A DNA stretch of 19,667 nucleotides from positions 1 to 19,667 of the forward strand of contig JAFVAN010000040.1 of assembly GCA_017480485.1 (NCBI GenBank). Reading direction: 5' to 3'. Every line of letters starts with the position of its first letter. Position 1 is the first letter of the stretch. Of the stretch, positions 1 to 6,279 are shown piece after piece. A program made the position numbers and the translations under genes. Below the pieces are notes generated by a model. The model had not been told where the DNA came from, made no database searches, and was given only the letters and a program-made list of their open reading frames with translations. This DNA comes from Ruminococcus sp. GTDB taxonomy: Bacteria > Bacillota_A > Clostridia > Oscillospirales > Ruminococcaceae.

Positions 1-406
1 GCGAGAGCACTCGCAAGCTCGTTCACAACGGTGAAGTGTGAGGGGGCTCCCTCGCGATACGGTGGCACTCAGAAGGGTCGTGCTGGGCGATAGAAGTTGA
101 TAATTAGGAGCAGAAGCCCTAACACCACCCGCGGAGCGCTTGAAAAACGCGCGCGGGGGCCTCGCGTCAGAGGCTTGTCGCGGACCCGCGAAACAGGCGC
201 AGACTTAGTGCCTTACACACGGCGCAGCACCAGTGAAAGAGGTGGCAGAAATCCCGCGCACCGCTCCATCCCGCTGGGAGCGCCATGCTGCGCCGCAACG
301 ACCCCGCCTCTTACACAAAGCAGGAACAGCGAAGCGTTTTCCGTCCGGAAGACACAAAGGCTTCTGCCACGAAACCCCTCCACCCCCGCCTATCGGCGGC
401 GGTCCC

Positions 407-425
407 CCTCCCCTTTCAGGGGAGG
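407..425. repeat. CCTCCCC/GGGGAGG hairpin, isolated copy
   Basis: This is a perfect 8-bp stem (CCTCCCCT and AGGGGAGG) around a TTC loop. It is the same hairpin core found at 931-947, 8305-8323 and, shortened, 6141-6154. This copy lacks the GGTGGGGGA-A/T-rich right end seen in the other three and is not next to a gene. Confidence 0.6.
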
Positions 426-640
426 CAAAATGAGCGACAAAGGCCAGGTAAAAGGCAAACCACTCAAAGCTGTCCCAAGCGCTCAACAGTACCGACCCAG
501 CCAAGACCGGCTCAAACCAAAGTCCCCTAAGACCACCGACCGGCTCGCCTCCGAAACCCAAACAAAAGGAAGAACCGCAAGCGCCTCATGACCTTGAAAT
601 CGCAGCAAAAGGACCGCACAAGAGATAAGGAAAGGGGAGC

Positions 641-726
641 GCGAGGGGGAGACCTTAGGAGGGGAACTTCGATATTGAGGGAGGCACACAAAAGAGACCG
701 TTCCCCTCCTGTGGTCTCCCCCTCGC
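641..726. repeat. 27-bp inverted repeat with 32-nt loop
   Basis: The arms lie at 641-667 and 700-726 and match at 25 of 27 positions; the two mismatches are adjacent, near the centre of the arms. The transcript of either strand would form a very stable hairpin. No T-run follows the arm on either side, so it is not a classic intrinsic terminator. It could be a miniature transposon remnant or a structured RNA element; no duplicated target site is evident. Confidence 0.7.
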
Positions 727-774
727 AACAACACACACGCAAAACGCACCGCCCGCCATAGAACAAGAAAACAG

Positions 775-803
775 TTGACTTTTTATACAAGGTGTGGTAT
801 AAT
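775..803 (+). promoter_or_regulatory. Strong sigma-A-type promoter upstream of nrdR
   Basis: TTGACT at 775-780 and TATAAT at 798-803 are separated by 17 bases, with a TG dinucleotide one base before the -10 hexamer (extended -10). Transcription would begin near 810 and read into nrdR through a leader of about 200 nt that contains the palindromic element at 901-996. No convincing NrdR box pair was found over it. Confidence 0.75.
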
Positions 804-900
804 TACAGTATCGCAAATACTATATGCGCAGCCTGCTTTCCCTTATCAAGCTGTATAGGCGCTCTGATAGAGCTGCCCGCGCAAAGCCTGCCTAACGGCT

Positions 901-996
901 GCATCGCCGCCTCATCCACCAAGGCGCCCACCTCCCCTCCGGGGAGGCGAAAAAGCCCTGACAGGCGATGAAGTAAAACCTTGGTGGGGGAATAAA
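901..996. repeat. GC-rich palindromic intergenic element in the nrdR leader
   Basis: Nested inverted repeats: CCACCAAGG (916-924) pairs with CCTTGGTGG (979-987), GCATCGCC (901-908) nearly pairs with GGCGATGA (964-971), and the centre is the hairpin CCTCCCC-TCC-GGGGAGG (931-947). The right end, GGTGGGGGAATAAAAAAGG, runs directly into the nrdR ribosome binding site. Similar elements occur before metG and before tRNA-Arg, so this is a dispersed family and not a site peculiar to nrdR. Confidence 0.65.
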
Positions 997-1010
997 AAAG
1001 GAGAAATATT

Positions 1011-1466
1011 ATGAGATGTCCGTTTTGTAATTTCGAAGATACCAAGGTCATAGATTCCAGACCCAGCGAGGGCAAGAAGCGCCGCCGCCGCGAGTGCACC
1101 AACTGCGGCAAGCGCTTTACCACCTACGAGGTAGTTGAAAAGCCCCTGCTGATGGTCTATAAAAAGGATGGCAGCTTCGAGCCCTTCGACAGGCAGAAGC
1201 TCTTCAAGGGCCTTCAGACCGCCATCAAGAAGCGCCCCGTAAGCGTTGACGACATCAATGCCCTTGTGGACGACATAGAGAACACCTACGCCAACGCCAT
1301 GCAGACCGAGACCACCACCAGCGAGATCGGAGACAAGGTGCTGGCGGGCCTCAAGAAGCTGGACAACGTGGCCTATGTGCGGTTTGCTTCGGTGTATAAG
1401 GACTTTGACGACGTTGACGCCTTTGTTCAGATAATCTCCGAGCTCTCCGGGGACGAGGCTGAGTGA
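1011..1466 (+). CDS. nrdR: Transcriptional repressor NrdR
   Basis: NrdR is a zinc-ribbon/ATP-cone repressor of ribonucleotide reductase genes; it senses dATP/ATP and acts in the cytoplasm. The 151-residue length is typical. The N-terminal zinc ribbon has C3-x2-C6 and C29-x2-C32, with the basic run GKKRRRRE between them, and the ATP-cone occupies roughly residues 49-139. AAGGAG at 998-1003 sits 7 bases before the ATG, which fixes the start. The stop overlaps the start of the next small gene, so the two are probably co-transcribed from the promoter at 775-803, ending at the hairpin at 1718-1764. No ribonucleotide reductase gene is in the window. The identification is secure from sequence; the regulon is inferred from the family. 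Confidence 0.96.
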   Translation: MRCPFCNFEDTKVIDSRPSEGKKRRRRECTNCGKRFTTYEVVEKPLLMVYKKDGSFEPFDRQKLFKGLQTAIKKRPVSVDDINALVDDIENTYANAMQTETTTSEIGDKVLAGLKKLDNVAYVRFASVYKDFDDVDAFVQIISELSGDEAE

Positions 1467-1681
1467 TGAGCCTCTTCGGCAGCAAAAAGCCCCGCCGACA
1501 GGTGCCCGAGGAGTGCCGCGGGATGAAGGTAAAAATAGAGTCCAGCACCTGCACGGGCGAAAAGACCATCGGCTTTTTTGACCCCGTTGCCAAGCGCCTG
1601 CTCTATACCGAGCTTGTCCGCTCCGACGAGGATGTGGCGGCCTTTTATGAAAAATACGGGCTGTCGGACGAACAGCATTGA
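1466..1681 (+). CDS. Small uncharacterised protein coupled to nrdR
   Basis: This is a 71-residue protein starting at ATG 1466, which overlaps the last base of the nrdR stop codon (TGATG); an in-frame GTG at 1463 would add one residue. It has a basic N terminus (FGSKKPRRQ) and a body with the flavour of a small alpha/beta domain (KTIGFFDPVAKRLLYTELV), ending in an acidic helix (EDVAAFYEKYGL). It has two cysteines, no signal peptide and no membrane segment. I do not recognise the family. The overlap implies translational coupling with nrdR and ordinary cytoplasmic expression. A terminator follows about 40 bases after the stop. Confidence 0.75.
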   Translation: MSLFGSKKPRRQVPEECRGMKVKIESSTCTGEKTIGFFDPVAKRLLYTELVRSDEDVAAFYEKYGLSDEQH

Positions 1682-1717
1682 TCGAGAAACGGCTGCTGCA
1701 AGCAGCGGCACAAAGTG

Positions 1718-1764
1718 CGAAAAATGGTACCTCACCCCCCTTCGGGGTGAGGTACCATTTTTCG
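1718..1764. terminator. Bidirectional intrinsic terminator between nrdR operon and rex
   Basis: A perfect 21-bp stem (1718-1738 with 1744-1764) surrounds a 5-nt loop. The arms contain AAAAA on the left and TTTTT on the right, so either strand yields a GC-rich stem with a U-run. It lies between the convergent nrdR operon and rex. Confidence 0.93.
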
Positions 1765-1805
1765 CCTGCTCCCGTTTGTGCAACGGCTCGTTTTTCGCGT
1801 TATAT

Positions 1806-2462
1806 TCAGCTGCCGCTCTCGTTACCATCGGGCAGGTGGTTGGCGCTGTAGATCAGGGTCATGAGGCTGTCACCCAGATGGACGTTTTCCACAGCCACGT
1901 TGCTGTGGTCGATGCTCAGGTCGTAGTGGGAGAAGTTCCAGAAGGCGTTTATCCCAAGGCCAACCAGCCTGTCGGCAATGGCCTGAGTCTCGGCCTTGGG
2001 GATGCACAGCACCGCCAGCCTCGGCTGGTGCCGGGAGCAGAAGCCCTCGAGGGCGTCGATGCTCTGTATCTCGATGCCGCCTGCCTGTCTGCCCGCAAGG
2101 GCGGGGTCACGGTCAAAGACGCCCACCAGCCTGCATCCGCGGGTCTCAAAATTTATATGGGCGGCGATGGCCCGCCCAAGGTTGCCTGCCCCGATGAGGA
2201 TGGCGCTTATGCACTTGTCCACGCCTAAGATCCTGCCTATCTCGCTTCTAAGCTCCTCAACGTTGTAGCCGTAGCCCTGCTGGCCAAAGCCCCCGAAGCA
2301 GTTCAGGTCCTGGCGTATCTGGGAGGCTGTGAGCTTCATGAGCTCCGACAGCTCCCGGGAGGATATCCGCGTTACGCCTCTGTTCATAAGCTCTCCCAGA
2401 AACCTGTAATATCTGGGCAGCCGCTTGATGACCGATGCCGAGATCGGGCCGCTCTTGCTCAT
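1806..2462 (-). CDS. rex: Redox-sensing transcriptional repressor Rex
   Basis: Rex binds DNA and releases it when NADH rises, controlling fermentation and respiration genes. The protein has an N-terminal winged-helix domain (roughly residues 1-80, with SAVIKRLPRYYRFL-like and LTASQIRQDLNCFGGFGQQG segments), a Rossmann fold with the dinucleotide motif GAGNLGRA, and the C-terminal swapped helix. The ATG at 2462 is preferred to an upstream one at 2483 because GAGGTGAG lies just before it; this gives 218 residues, a usual Rex length. Promoter TTGACT-17-TATAAT lies at 2498-2526. I could not see a clear Rex operator in the short leader. It ends at the shared terminator at 1718-1764. Confidence 0.96.
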   Translation of the reverse strand: MSKSGPISASVIKRLPRYYRFLGELMNRGVTRISSRELSELMKLTASQIRQDLNCFGGFGQQGYGYNVEELRSEIGRILGVDKCISAILIGAGNLGRAIAAHINFETRGCRLVGVFDRDPALAGRQAGGIEIQSIDALEGFCSRHQPRLAVLCIPKAETQAIADRLVGLGINAFWNFSHYDLSIDHSNVAVENVHLGDSLMTLIYSANHLPDGNESGS

Positions 2463-2497
2463 ATAAGCCTCACCTCTTTCCAAGAACTTTCAGGAAT

Positions 2498-2526
2498 ATT
2501 ATATCTCACGGCAGGATAAAAGTCAA
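2498..2526 (-). promoter_or_regulatory. rex promoter
   Basis: On the minus strand, TTGACT (2526-2521) and TATAAT (2503-2498) are separated by 17 bases. The start site would be near 2491, leaving about 30 bases before the rex ATG. Confidence 0.8.
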
Positions 2527-2658
2527 TAGAGAAGAGAGAAATCTGCGGGGATATAAAAAATCGGCCAAGGCGCTCGGTGTGTACTATCTTCCTTTCCCGA
2601 GCATATATTGTAGAAGGCGGCTTGTCAGTGCATGGCCGTAAAGAAAGGAAGGGTCATT

Positions 2659-3117
2659 ATGTTTGTAAGATCGGTCAAACTAAAAAAGCCGCGGCTGCTG
2701 CTGGCAGCTGCGATACTGGTGCTGTGCGGGCTGGTGGCTGCTGCGGTCATCGCTTCGGCGAGGCGCGCGCCAAGGGTCTACAATATGCGCACCGAGGAGG
2801 AGCGGCAGGAGTTTCTCTCCTCTATGGGCTGGGAGGTCTCGGAGGAATACATAGAGTGCCGCTCGGTGACGATACCCGAGAAATTCAGCGAGGTATACGA
2901 GAACTACAACGCCCTGCAAAAGCAGCAGGGCTTCGACCTTGAGGACTACAAGGGAAAGACCGTGGAGGTCTACACCTACGAGGTCTACAACTACGAGGGC
3001 CACGAGGACAAACACTGCATGATCTGCACGCTGATGGTCTATGACGGCGTCCTGATCGGCGGAGACGTCTGCTGCACGGAGCTTGGCGGCTTTATGACGG
3101 GCCTTAGAAAAGGATGA
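2659..3117 (+). CDS. Membrane-anchored DUF4830-type protein
   Basis: This is a 152-residue protein. Residues 1-11 are basic, 12-33 form a hydrophobic signal anchor (LLLAAAILVLCGLVAAAV), and the rest would be extracytoplasmic. The external domain contains a region (IPEKFSEVYENYNALQKQQG, then a YKGK-YTYEVYNYEG stretch and GVLIGGDVC) that I associate with DUF4830 of Clostridia, whose function is unknown. It has several cysteines (MICT and CCTE) that could pair outside the cell. The ATG at 2659 is chosen over one at 2632 because AAGGAAGGG precedes it at good spacing. No clear promoter was found. It lies alone between rex (divergent) and the convergent transglutaminase-like gene. Confidence 0.8.
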   Translation: MFVRSVKLKKPRLLLAAAILVLCGLVAAAVIASARRAPRVYNMRTEEERQEFLSSMGWEVSEEYIECRSVTIPEKFSEVYENYNALQKQQGFDLEDYKGKTVEVYTYEVYNYEGHEDKHCMICTLMVYDGVLIGGDVCCTELGGFMTGLRKG

Positions 3118-3138
3118 AGCGCCGCCCGGCGAATACCT

Positions 3139-3210
3139 AACAGTGAAAACAAACAGTGAATAGTCAAGTCATCCGCTCCGCAAGGGGAGGTGCTCGACTA
3201 TTCACTGTTT
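3139..3210. terminator. AGTGAATAGT-armed palindrome, bidirectional terminator
   Basis: A perfect 15-bp inverted repeat (3151-3165 with 3196-3210, AAACAGTGAATAGTC) surrounds a 30-nt loop that itself has a short CTCC/GGAG stem. The motif AACAGTGAA occurs once more just outside, at 3139-3147. The outer ends are T-rich on both strands, so it can terminate both the DUF4830 gene and the convergent transglutaminase-like gene. It resembles the element at 12066-12145. Confidence 0.75.
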
Positions 3211-3216
3211 TGATGC

Positions 3217-4881
3217 TTATTTAGCGTTCCATTTAAGATTTTTATAATAGGCCATGGGGGCCGTGGAGTAGGTGAATTTGTAGTAGCCGATGTTTCTGGT
3301 GGCGTTGTACATATCCGGGTCGTAGACGTAGGTGGTGCCGTTCATGTTTATCTCCACCCAGCAATGTGGAGTGGTGCCGCCGCCCATCTTGGCGCAGCGC
3401 GCAACTACGCACTTGGCGTCAAAGCCCAAGGCTCTGGCCAGATAGCAGAACTCGGCGCCGAACTTGTAGCAGTTGCCCTTGTGCTTGGTCATGATGTAAT
3501 AGGCGAACCTTACCTGCCAGCCCGCGGACTCGTCAAAATCCTCCAGCCGCTCGTAGGTGCTGCCTGTGGAGACCCTGAGGAACACTGCACGAAGGTTATC
3601 CTCGGCGGAGGCAGTAGGCTTTGTGTACTTTTCGATAAAGCTGTCAACCTCGGCCTTGAGGGCGGCGCTCTGGGCGGTCATTGCTCCCGTGGAGGTGACG
3701 GTGTAGCCATCGGGGGAGCCCGTCTTGACGATGAGGCCGTCGGCCCCGAAGTAATAGATATTCCCGCTTATGGTGTGCCAGCCCTGAGAGAGCTTGTTGA
3801 TGTTGAAGGTGCGGGAGGTGGTGCCCTTGAAGTTGCCCTTGCCTGTCAGCTTTACGGTGCCGACCCCGGGCTTGTTGTTGGCGGAATAGGAGACTGTGTA
3901 GTCCGTCCCCGCCACCAGCTTGATGCCGTTGATCTTTAAGGTCGGGGTGGGCTTGACAGCCGAGCCCTTGTAGTCGTAGTTAAGGCTCGGGATAGTGGCG
4001 CGGTTGTCGGAGATATCGTTCTGCTTGATGGTGAACTGGCGGGTGGTGGAGCCCTTGAAGCTGCCCTTGCCCGTCAGGGTGACGGTGGCTGTGAGCTCGC
4101 CGCAGTTTACGTTGTTCTTATAAGAGACTGTGTAGTCCGTGCCGCTCACCAGCTTTTCGCCGTTGTATTTCAGGGTGGGGGTGGGTTTGATGGCCGTGCC
4201 CTTATAGGTATAGCTGATATAAGGGATAGTGGCCCGAAGGGAGGATATGTCCCGAGGGTTGATGTTGAACTGCCGCTCGGTGGTGCCTGTGTAGCTGCCC
4301 ATGCCCGTAAGGGTGACGGTGGCAGTCAGCTGCCCGCATTTCACGTTGTTCTTGTAGGAGACCGTATAGTCCCTGTCCTTCACAAGCTTTACGCCGTTTA
4401 TTTTCAGGGTGGGCTCGGGCGTGATGGCCTTGCCCGTGTAGGTGTAATTCAAATAGGGGATGGTGGCGCGGTTGTCGGAGATATCGTTGGGCTTGATGTT
4501 GAACTGCCGCTCGGTGCTGCCTGTGAAGCTGCCCTTGCCCGTAAGGGTAACGGTGGCGGTGAGGCTGCCGACCTCCACGTTATCCGAGTAGCTGACGTCA
4601 TAGTCTACGCCTTTGACCAGCTTTACGCCGTTTATTTTCAGGGTGGGCTCGGGCTCGATGGCCTTGCCGGTATAGGTGTAGTTAAGGTAAGGGATGGTGG
4701 CGCGGGTGTCAGAGATATCGAAGGGCAGCTCGGTGCTGCTCTCGGCGTCCGTGTAGGCGTAGCTCTCCTTGGGAAGAGACAGGGGCAGGGCATCGCTCTC
4801 GGCGGCCGAGGCCGTGAAAGCCAATCCCAGCGCAGCGGCCGAAGCCGCCAGAAAGGCGGTAAGGGTCTTTATATTAAGCAT
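3217..4881 (-). CDS. Secreted transglutaminase-like protein with four 78-residue repeats
   Basis: A 554-residue exported protein. A signal peptide (residues 1-26, ending TASA-A) is followed by four tandem beta repeats of about 78 residues (55-132, 133-210, 211-288, 289-364), each starting DIS..RATIP and containing a Y.GKA..P.PTLK.NG core. A short WHTISGNIYYFGADG segment, like a glucan/choline-binding repeat, follows near 366-386. The C-terminal domain (about 400-554) is transglutaminase-like with an apparent triad C471 (KGNCYKF), H506 (TPHCWVEI) and D521 (VYDPD). Such domains act as cysteine peptidases or transglutaminases on surface substrates; the substrate is unknown. The ATG at 4881 is preferred over an ORF start at 4995 because AGGAGG and a signal peptide immediately support it. 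There is no LPXTG anchor. Confidence 0.88.
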   Translation of the reverse strand: MLNIKTLTAFLAASAAALGLAFTASAAESDALPLSLPKESYAYTDAESSTELPFDISDTRATIPYLNYTYTGKAIEPEPTLKINGVKLVKGVDYDVSYSDNVEVGSLTATVTLTGKGSFTGSTERQFNIKPNDISDNRATIPYLNYTYTGKAITPEPTLKINGVKLVKDRDYTVSYKNNVKCGQLTATVTLTGMGSYTGTTERQFNINPRDISSLRATIPYISYTYKGTAIKPTPTLKYNGEKLVSGTDYTVSYKNNVNCGELTATVTLTGKGSFKGSTTRQFTIKQNDISDNRATIPSLNYDYKGSAVKPTPTLKINGIKLVAGTDYTVSYSANNKPGVGTVKLTGKGNFKGTTSRTFNINKLSQGWHTISGNIYYFGADGLIVKTGSPDGYTVTSTGAMTAQSAALKAEVDSFIEKYTKPTASAEDNLRAVFLRVSTGSTYERLEDFDESAGWQVRFAYYIMTKHKGNCYKFGAEFCYLARALGFDAKCVVARCAKMGGGTTPHCWVEINMNGTTYVYDPDMYNATRNIGYYKFTYSTAPMAYYKNLKWNAK

Positions 4882-4912
4882 AGCGTCCTCCTTGAAGATA
4901 GGTGTTACGGAT

Positions 4913-4941
4913 ATTATACAACATTTCCTTTCAATAATCAA
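4913..4941 (-). promoter_or_regulatory. Promoter of the transglutaminase-like gene
   Basis: On the minus strand, TTGATT (4941-4936) and TATAAT (4918-4913) are separated by 17 bases. The start site would be near 4906, about 25 bases before the ATG at 4881. Confidence 0.65.
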
Positions 4942-4950
4942 GGGCAGGGC

Positions 4951-4986
4951 GAAAAAAAGCACTCCCGCCGAAAAAGCGGGAGTGCT
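4951..4986 (-). terminator. Intrinsic terminator of the zinc-ribbon protein gene
   Basis: An 11-bp perfect GC-rich stem (4958-4968 with 4976-4986) has a 7-nt loop and, on the minus strand, is followed by a run of seven T. It separates the zinc-ribbon gene from the transglutaminase-like gene, so the two are separate transcription units. Confidence 0.93.
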
Positions 4987-5009
4987 GAGTTCCAAATTAT
5001 TGCCGATGC

Positions 5010-5852
5010 TCAGGCGCCGGGCTGATAAACCACGGTTCCGCCCTGCATGATCTTGAAGGTATCGTTGCTGGTGAAGTAAGCAACGCTGTAGCTTACCTCG
5101 TCGTTGGTGGTGAAGTAGTAATACTCAACGCTGGAGCCTGCGGAATCAGCTGCTCTGTAGGTGTAGTTCTTAACGCCGGAGCTGTTGATCTCGTTGAGCT
5201 TGGCAGTGATGGCTGCAACGTACTCGTCGTTCTTCTCGGGAACGTCACCGGGCTCGGCGGCGGAGCTTGCTTCGTCAGCGGAGCTTGCATCCTCGGTGGA
5301 GCTTGCGTCGGCCTCAGTGCTGGAGGGCTCCTCGGGCATGCTCTCGGGCTCCTCGATGCTCTCGTCCTCCTCGTCCTCGGAGGACTCCTCGTCCGCAGAA
5401 GCGTCGGCGGGCTCTGCATCCTGGCTGTCGTCGGGCTTGCTCTTGGTCTCTATCTGGGCTATGCTGTTAAGGTCGGGGGCCTTCTTTTCTTCCTTTTTGC
5501 CACCGAAGATATTATAGCCTGCGATGATCGCGATTATGATAATGAGCAGGATGCCGAAGGTAACGACTGCGGCGGTGATGAAGGCTCTCTTGGCGGCGCT
5601 GTCGTCGTACTCCTCGTCCTCTTCTTCCTCGTCGTCCTCATACTCCTCGTCATCGTCCTCGGGCTCCTGACGGGGTGCCTGCCTTACGGCCTGCTTTGCA
5701 GAGAACACTCTGGTGCGCTCGTCGTCCTCTTCCTCGTAGTCGTCCACGGTCTCGGGCTCGTCGTCATCGGTGAGCAGGTTGTGGCAATACTTACAGAGTA
5801 TAGCGTCCTCGGAGATCTCTTCGTGGCAGTAGGGACACTTCTTCGTATTCAT
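5010..5852 (-). CDS. Zinc-ribbon membrane protein with acidic linkers
   Basis: A 280-residue protein. It begins with a zinc ribbon (C6-x2-C9 and C20-x2-C23), then a strongly acidic cytoplasmic linker (about 28-85). A single membrane helix (about 91-113, FITAAVVTFGILLIIIIAII) is followed by a second Ser/Glu/Asp/Ala-rich linker (about 125-205) and a compact C-terminal domain (about 210-280) rich in Tyr and Thr. With N-terminal Cys residues inside and the C-terminal domain outside, it looks like the widespread Gram-positive zinc_ribbon/single-helix architecture, whose function is generally unknown. The acidic segments are low complexity and could vary between strains. It has its own promoter and a strong terminator. 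Confidence 0.8.
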   Translation of the reverse strand: MNTKKCPYCHEEISEDAILCKYCHNLLTDDDEPETVDDYEEEDDERTRVFSAKQAVRQAPRQEPEDDDEEYEDDEEEEDEEYDDSAAKRAFITAAVVTFGILLIIIIAIIAGYNIFGGKKEEKKAPDLNSIAQIETKSKPDDSQDAEPADASADEESSEDEEDESIEEPESMPEEPSSTEADASSTEDASSADEASSAAEPGDVPEKNDEYVAAITAKLNEINSSGVKNYTYRAADSAGSSVEYYYFTTNDEVSYSVAYFTSNDTFKIMQGGTVVYQPGA

Positions 5853-5872
5853 TCTGATCCAATCCTTTCCTG

Positions 5873-5904
5873 ATTATATAGTATTTTGTATATATGTGTG
5901 TCAA
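5873..5904 (-). promoter_or_regulatory. Promoter of the zinc-ribbon protein gene
   Basis: On the minus strand, TTGACA (5904-5899) is followed after 18 bases by TATATA (5880-5875), overlapping TATAAT (5878-5873, 20-base spacing). The rest of the intergenic stretch 5905-6060 is AT-rich, with a CAGGCA/TGCCTG hairpin near 5923-5945 and no gene. Confidence 0.6.
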
Positions 5905-6062
5905 ATAAGCATTTCAGGCACAAGATATTGATGCCTGTGATTATCCTTAATAATCATACCACAAATTACAACAAAATGCAACATCAAATTGAATTTTTTT
6001 AAAATTTTCCTGCATACGACAATACTTTCCACCCCTGCCCCCCATTTTTTATGAAAAGTGCT

Positions 6063-6206
6063 GTGCTAGCGCGCACGGCCCCGTCGGGGCACCGACCGAG
6101 CTTGCGAGTGTCACGCGACTTTCGCCGTGCGCGATAGCACCCCCTCCGGGGAGGCGCTGAGAATTATCGTGTTCGCACGACTGAGACCTTGGTGGGGGAT
6201 TTAAAA
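6063..6206. repeat. Palindromic intergenic element upstream of metG
   Basis: The left part is a 17-bp inverted repeat (6063-6079 with 6124-6140, 16 of 17 matching) enclosing a small GCCCC-GTC-GGGGC hairpin (6078-6090). Next comes a shortened CCCC-TCC-GGGG hairpin (6141-6151) and a right end of CCTTGGTGGGGGATTTAAAAG (from 6188), as in the nrdR copy. The element ends about ten bases before the metG promoter. It contains CGAGCTTGCGAGTG, also seen inverted at 8-21. Confidence 0.6.
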
Positions 6207-6214
6207 GAGAGGTA

Positions 6215-6243
6215 TTGACTTATTTGATTTTTTGGGGTATAAT
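6215..6243 (+). promoter_or_regulatory. metG promoter
   Basis: TTGACT (6215-6220) and TATAAT (6238-6243) are separated by 17 bases. The start site near 6250 leaves a leader of only about 30 bases, so there is no room for a T-box or other riboswitch. Confidence 0.85.
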
Positions 6244-6279
6244 ATTAAGGATGACCAAATTTGTTCGGAGGAATAAAAA

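Larger units (their letters stand above)
1..774. other. GC-rich non-coding region, no gene recognised
   Basis: I see no credible gene here. Open frames exist on both strands (the longest is 97-591, plus) but they are Arg/Pro/Ser-rich, overlap one another, lack ribosome binding sites and resemble no family. The DNA is rich in short self-complementary stretches: GCCTC/GAGGC near 159-174, GCTCC/GGAGC near 263-281, CCGCC-TATC-GGCGG at 386-399, an 8-bp triloop hairpin at 407-425, and a long inverted repeat at 641-726. The bases CACTCGCAAGCTCG at 8-21 recur in inverse orientation near 6099-6112, so part of this region belongs to a dispersed intergenic repeat. A structured RNA cannot be excluded, but I did not recognise one. 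Confidence 0.6.

Noticed and set aside
3..41. Possible C-terminal end of a protein (ESTRKLVHNGEV then stop)
   Set aside because: Only 12 codons and the bases overlap a repeat shared with 6099-6112; cannot be supported.
97..591. 164-codon open frame and overlapping frames on both strands
   Set aside because: Arg/Ser/Pro-rich product without any family signature, no ribosome binding site, overlapping repeats and hairpins; typical chance frames in GC-rich non-coding DNA.
2463..2530. Rex operator for autoregulation
   Set aside because: No TTGTxA-type palindrome is visible around the rex promoter.
2632..2658. Upstream ATG for the DUF4830 gene
   Set aside because: The ATG at 2659 has a clear ribosome binding site and gives a normal signal-anchor N terminus.
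3364..3939. Plus-strand open frame inside the transglutaminase-like gene
   Set aside because: Shadow of the minus-strand gene, which has signal peptide, repeats and a catalytic triad.
6244..6279. T-box riboswitch before metG
   Set aside because: The promoter leaves only about 30 bases of leader, too short.
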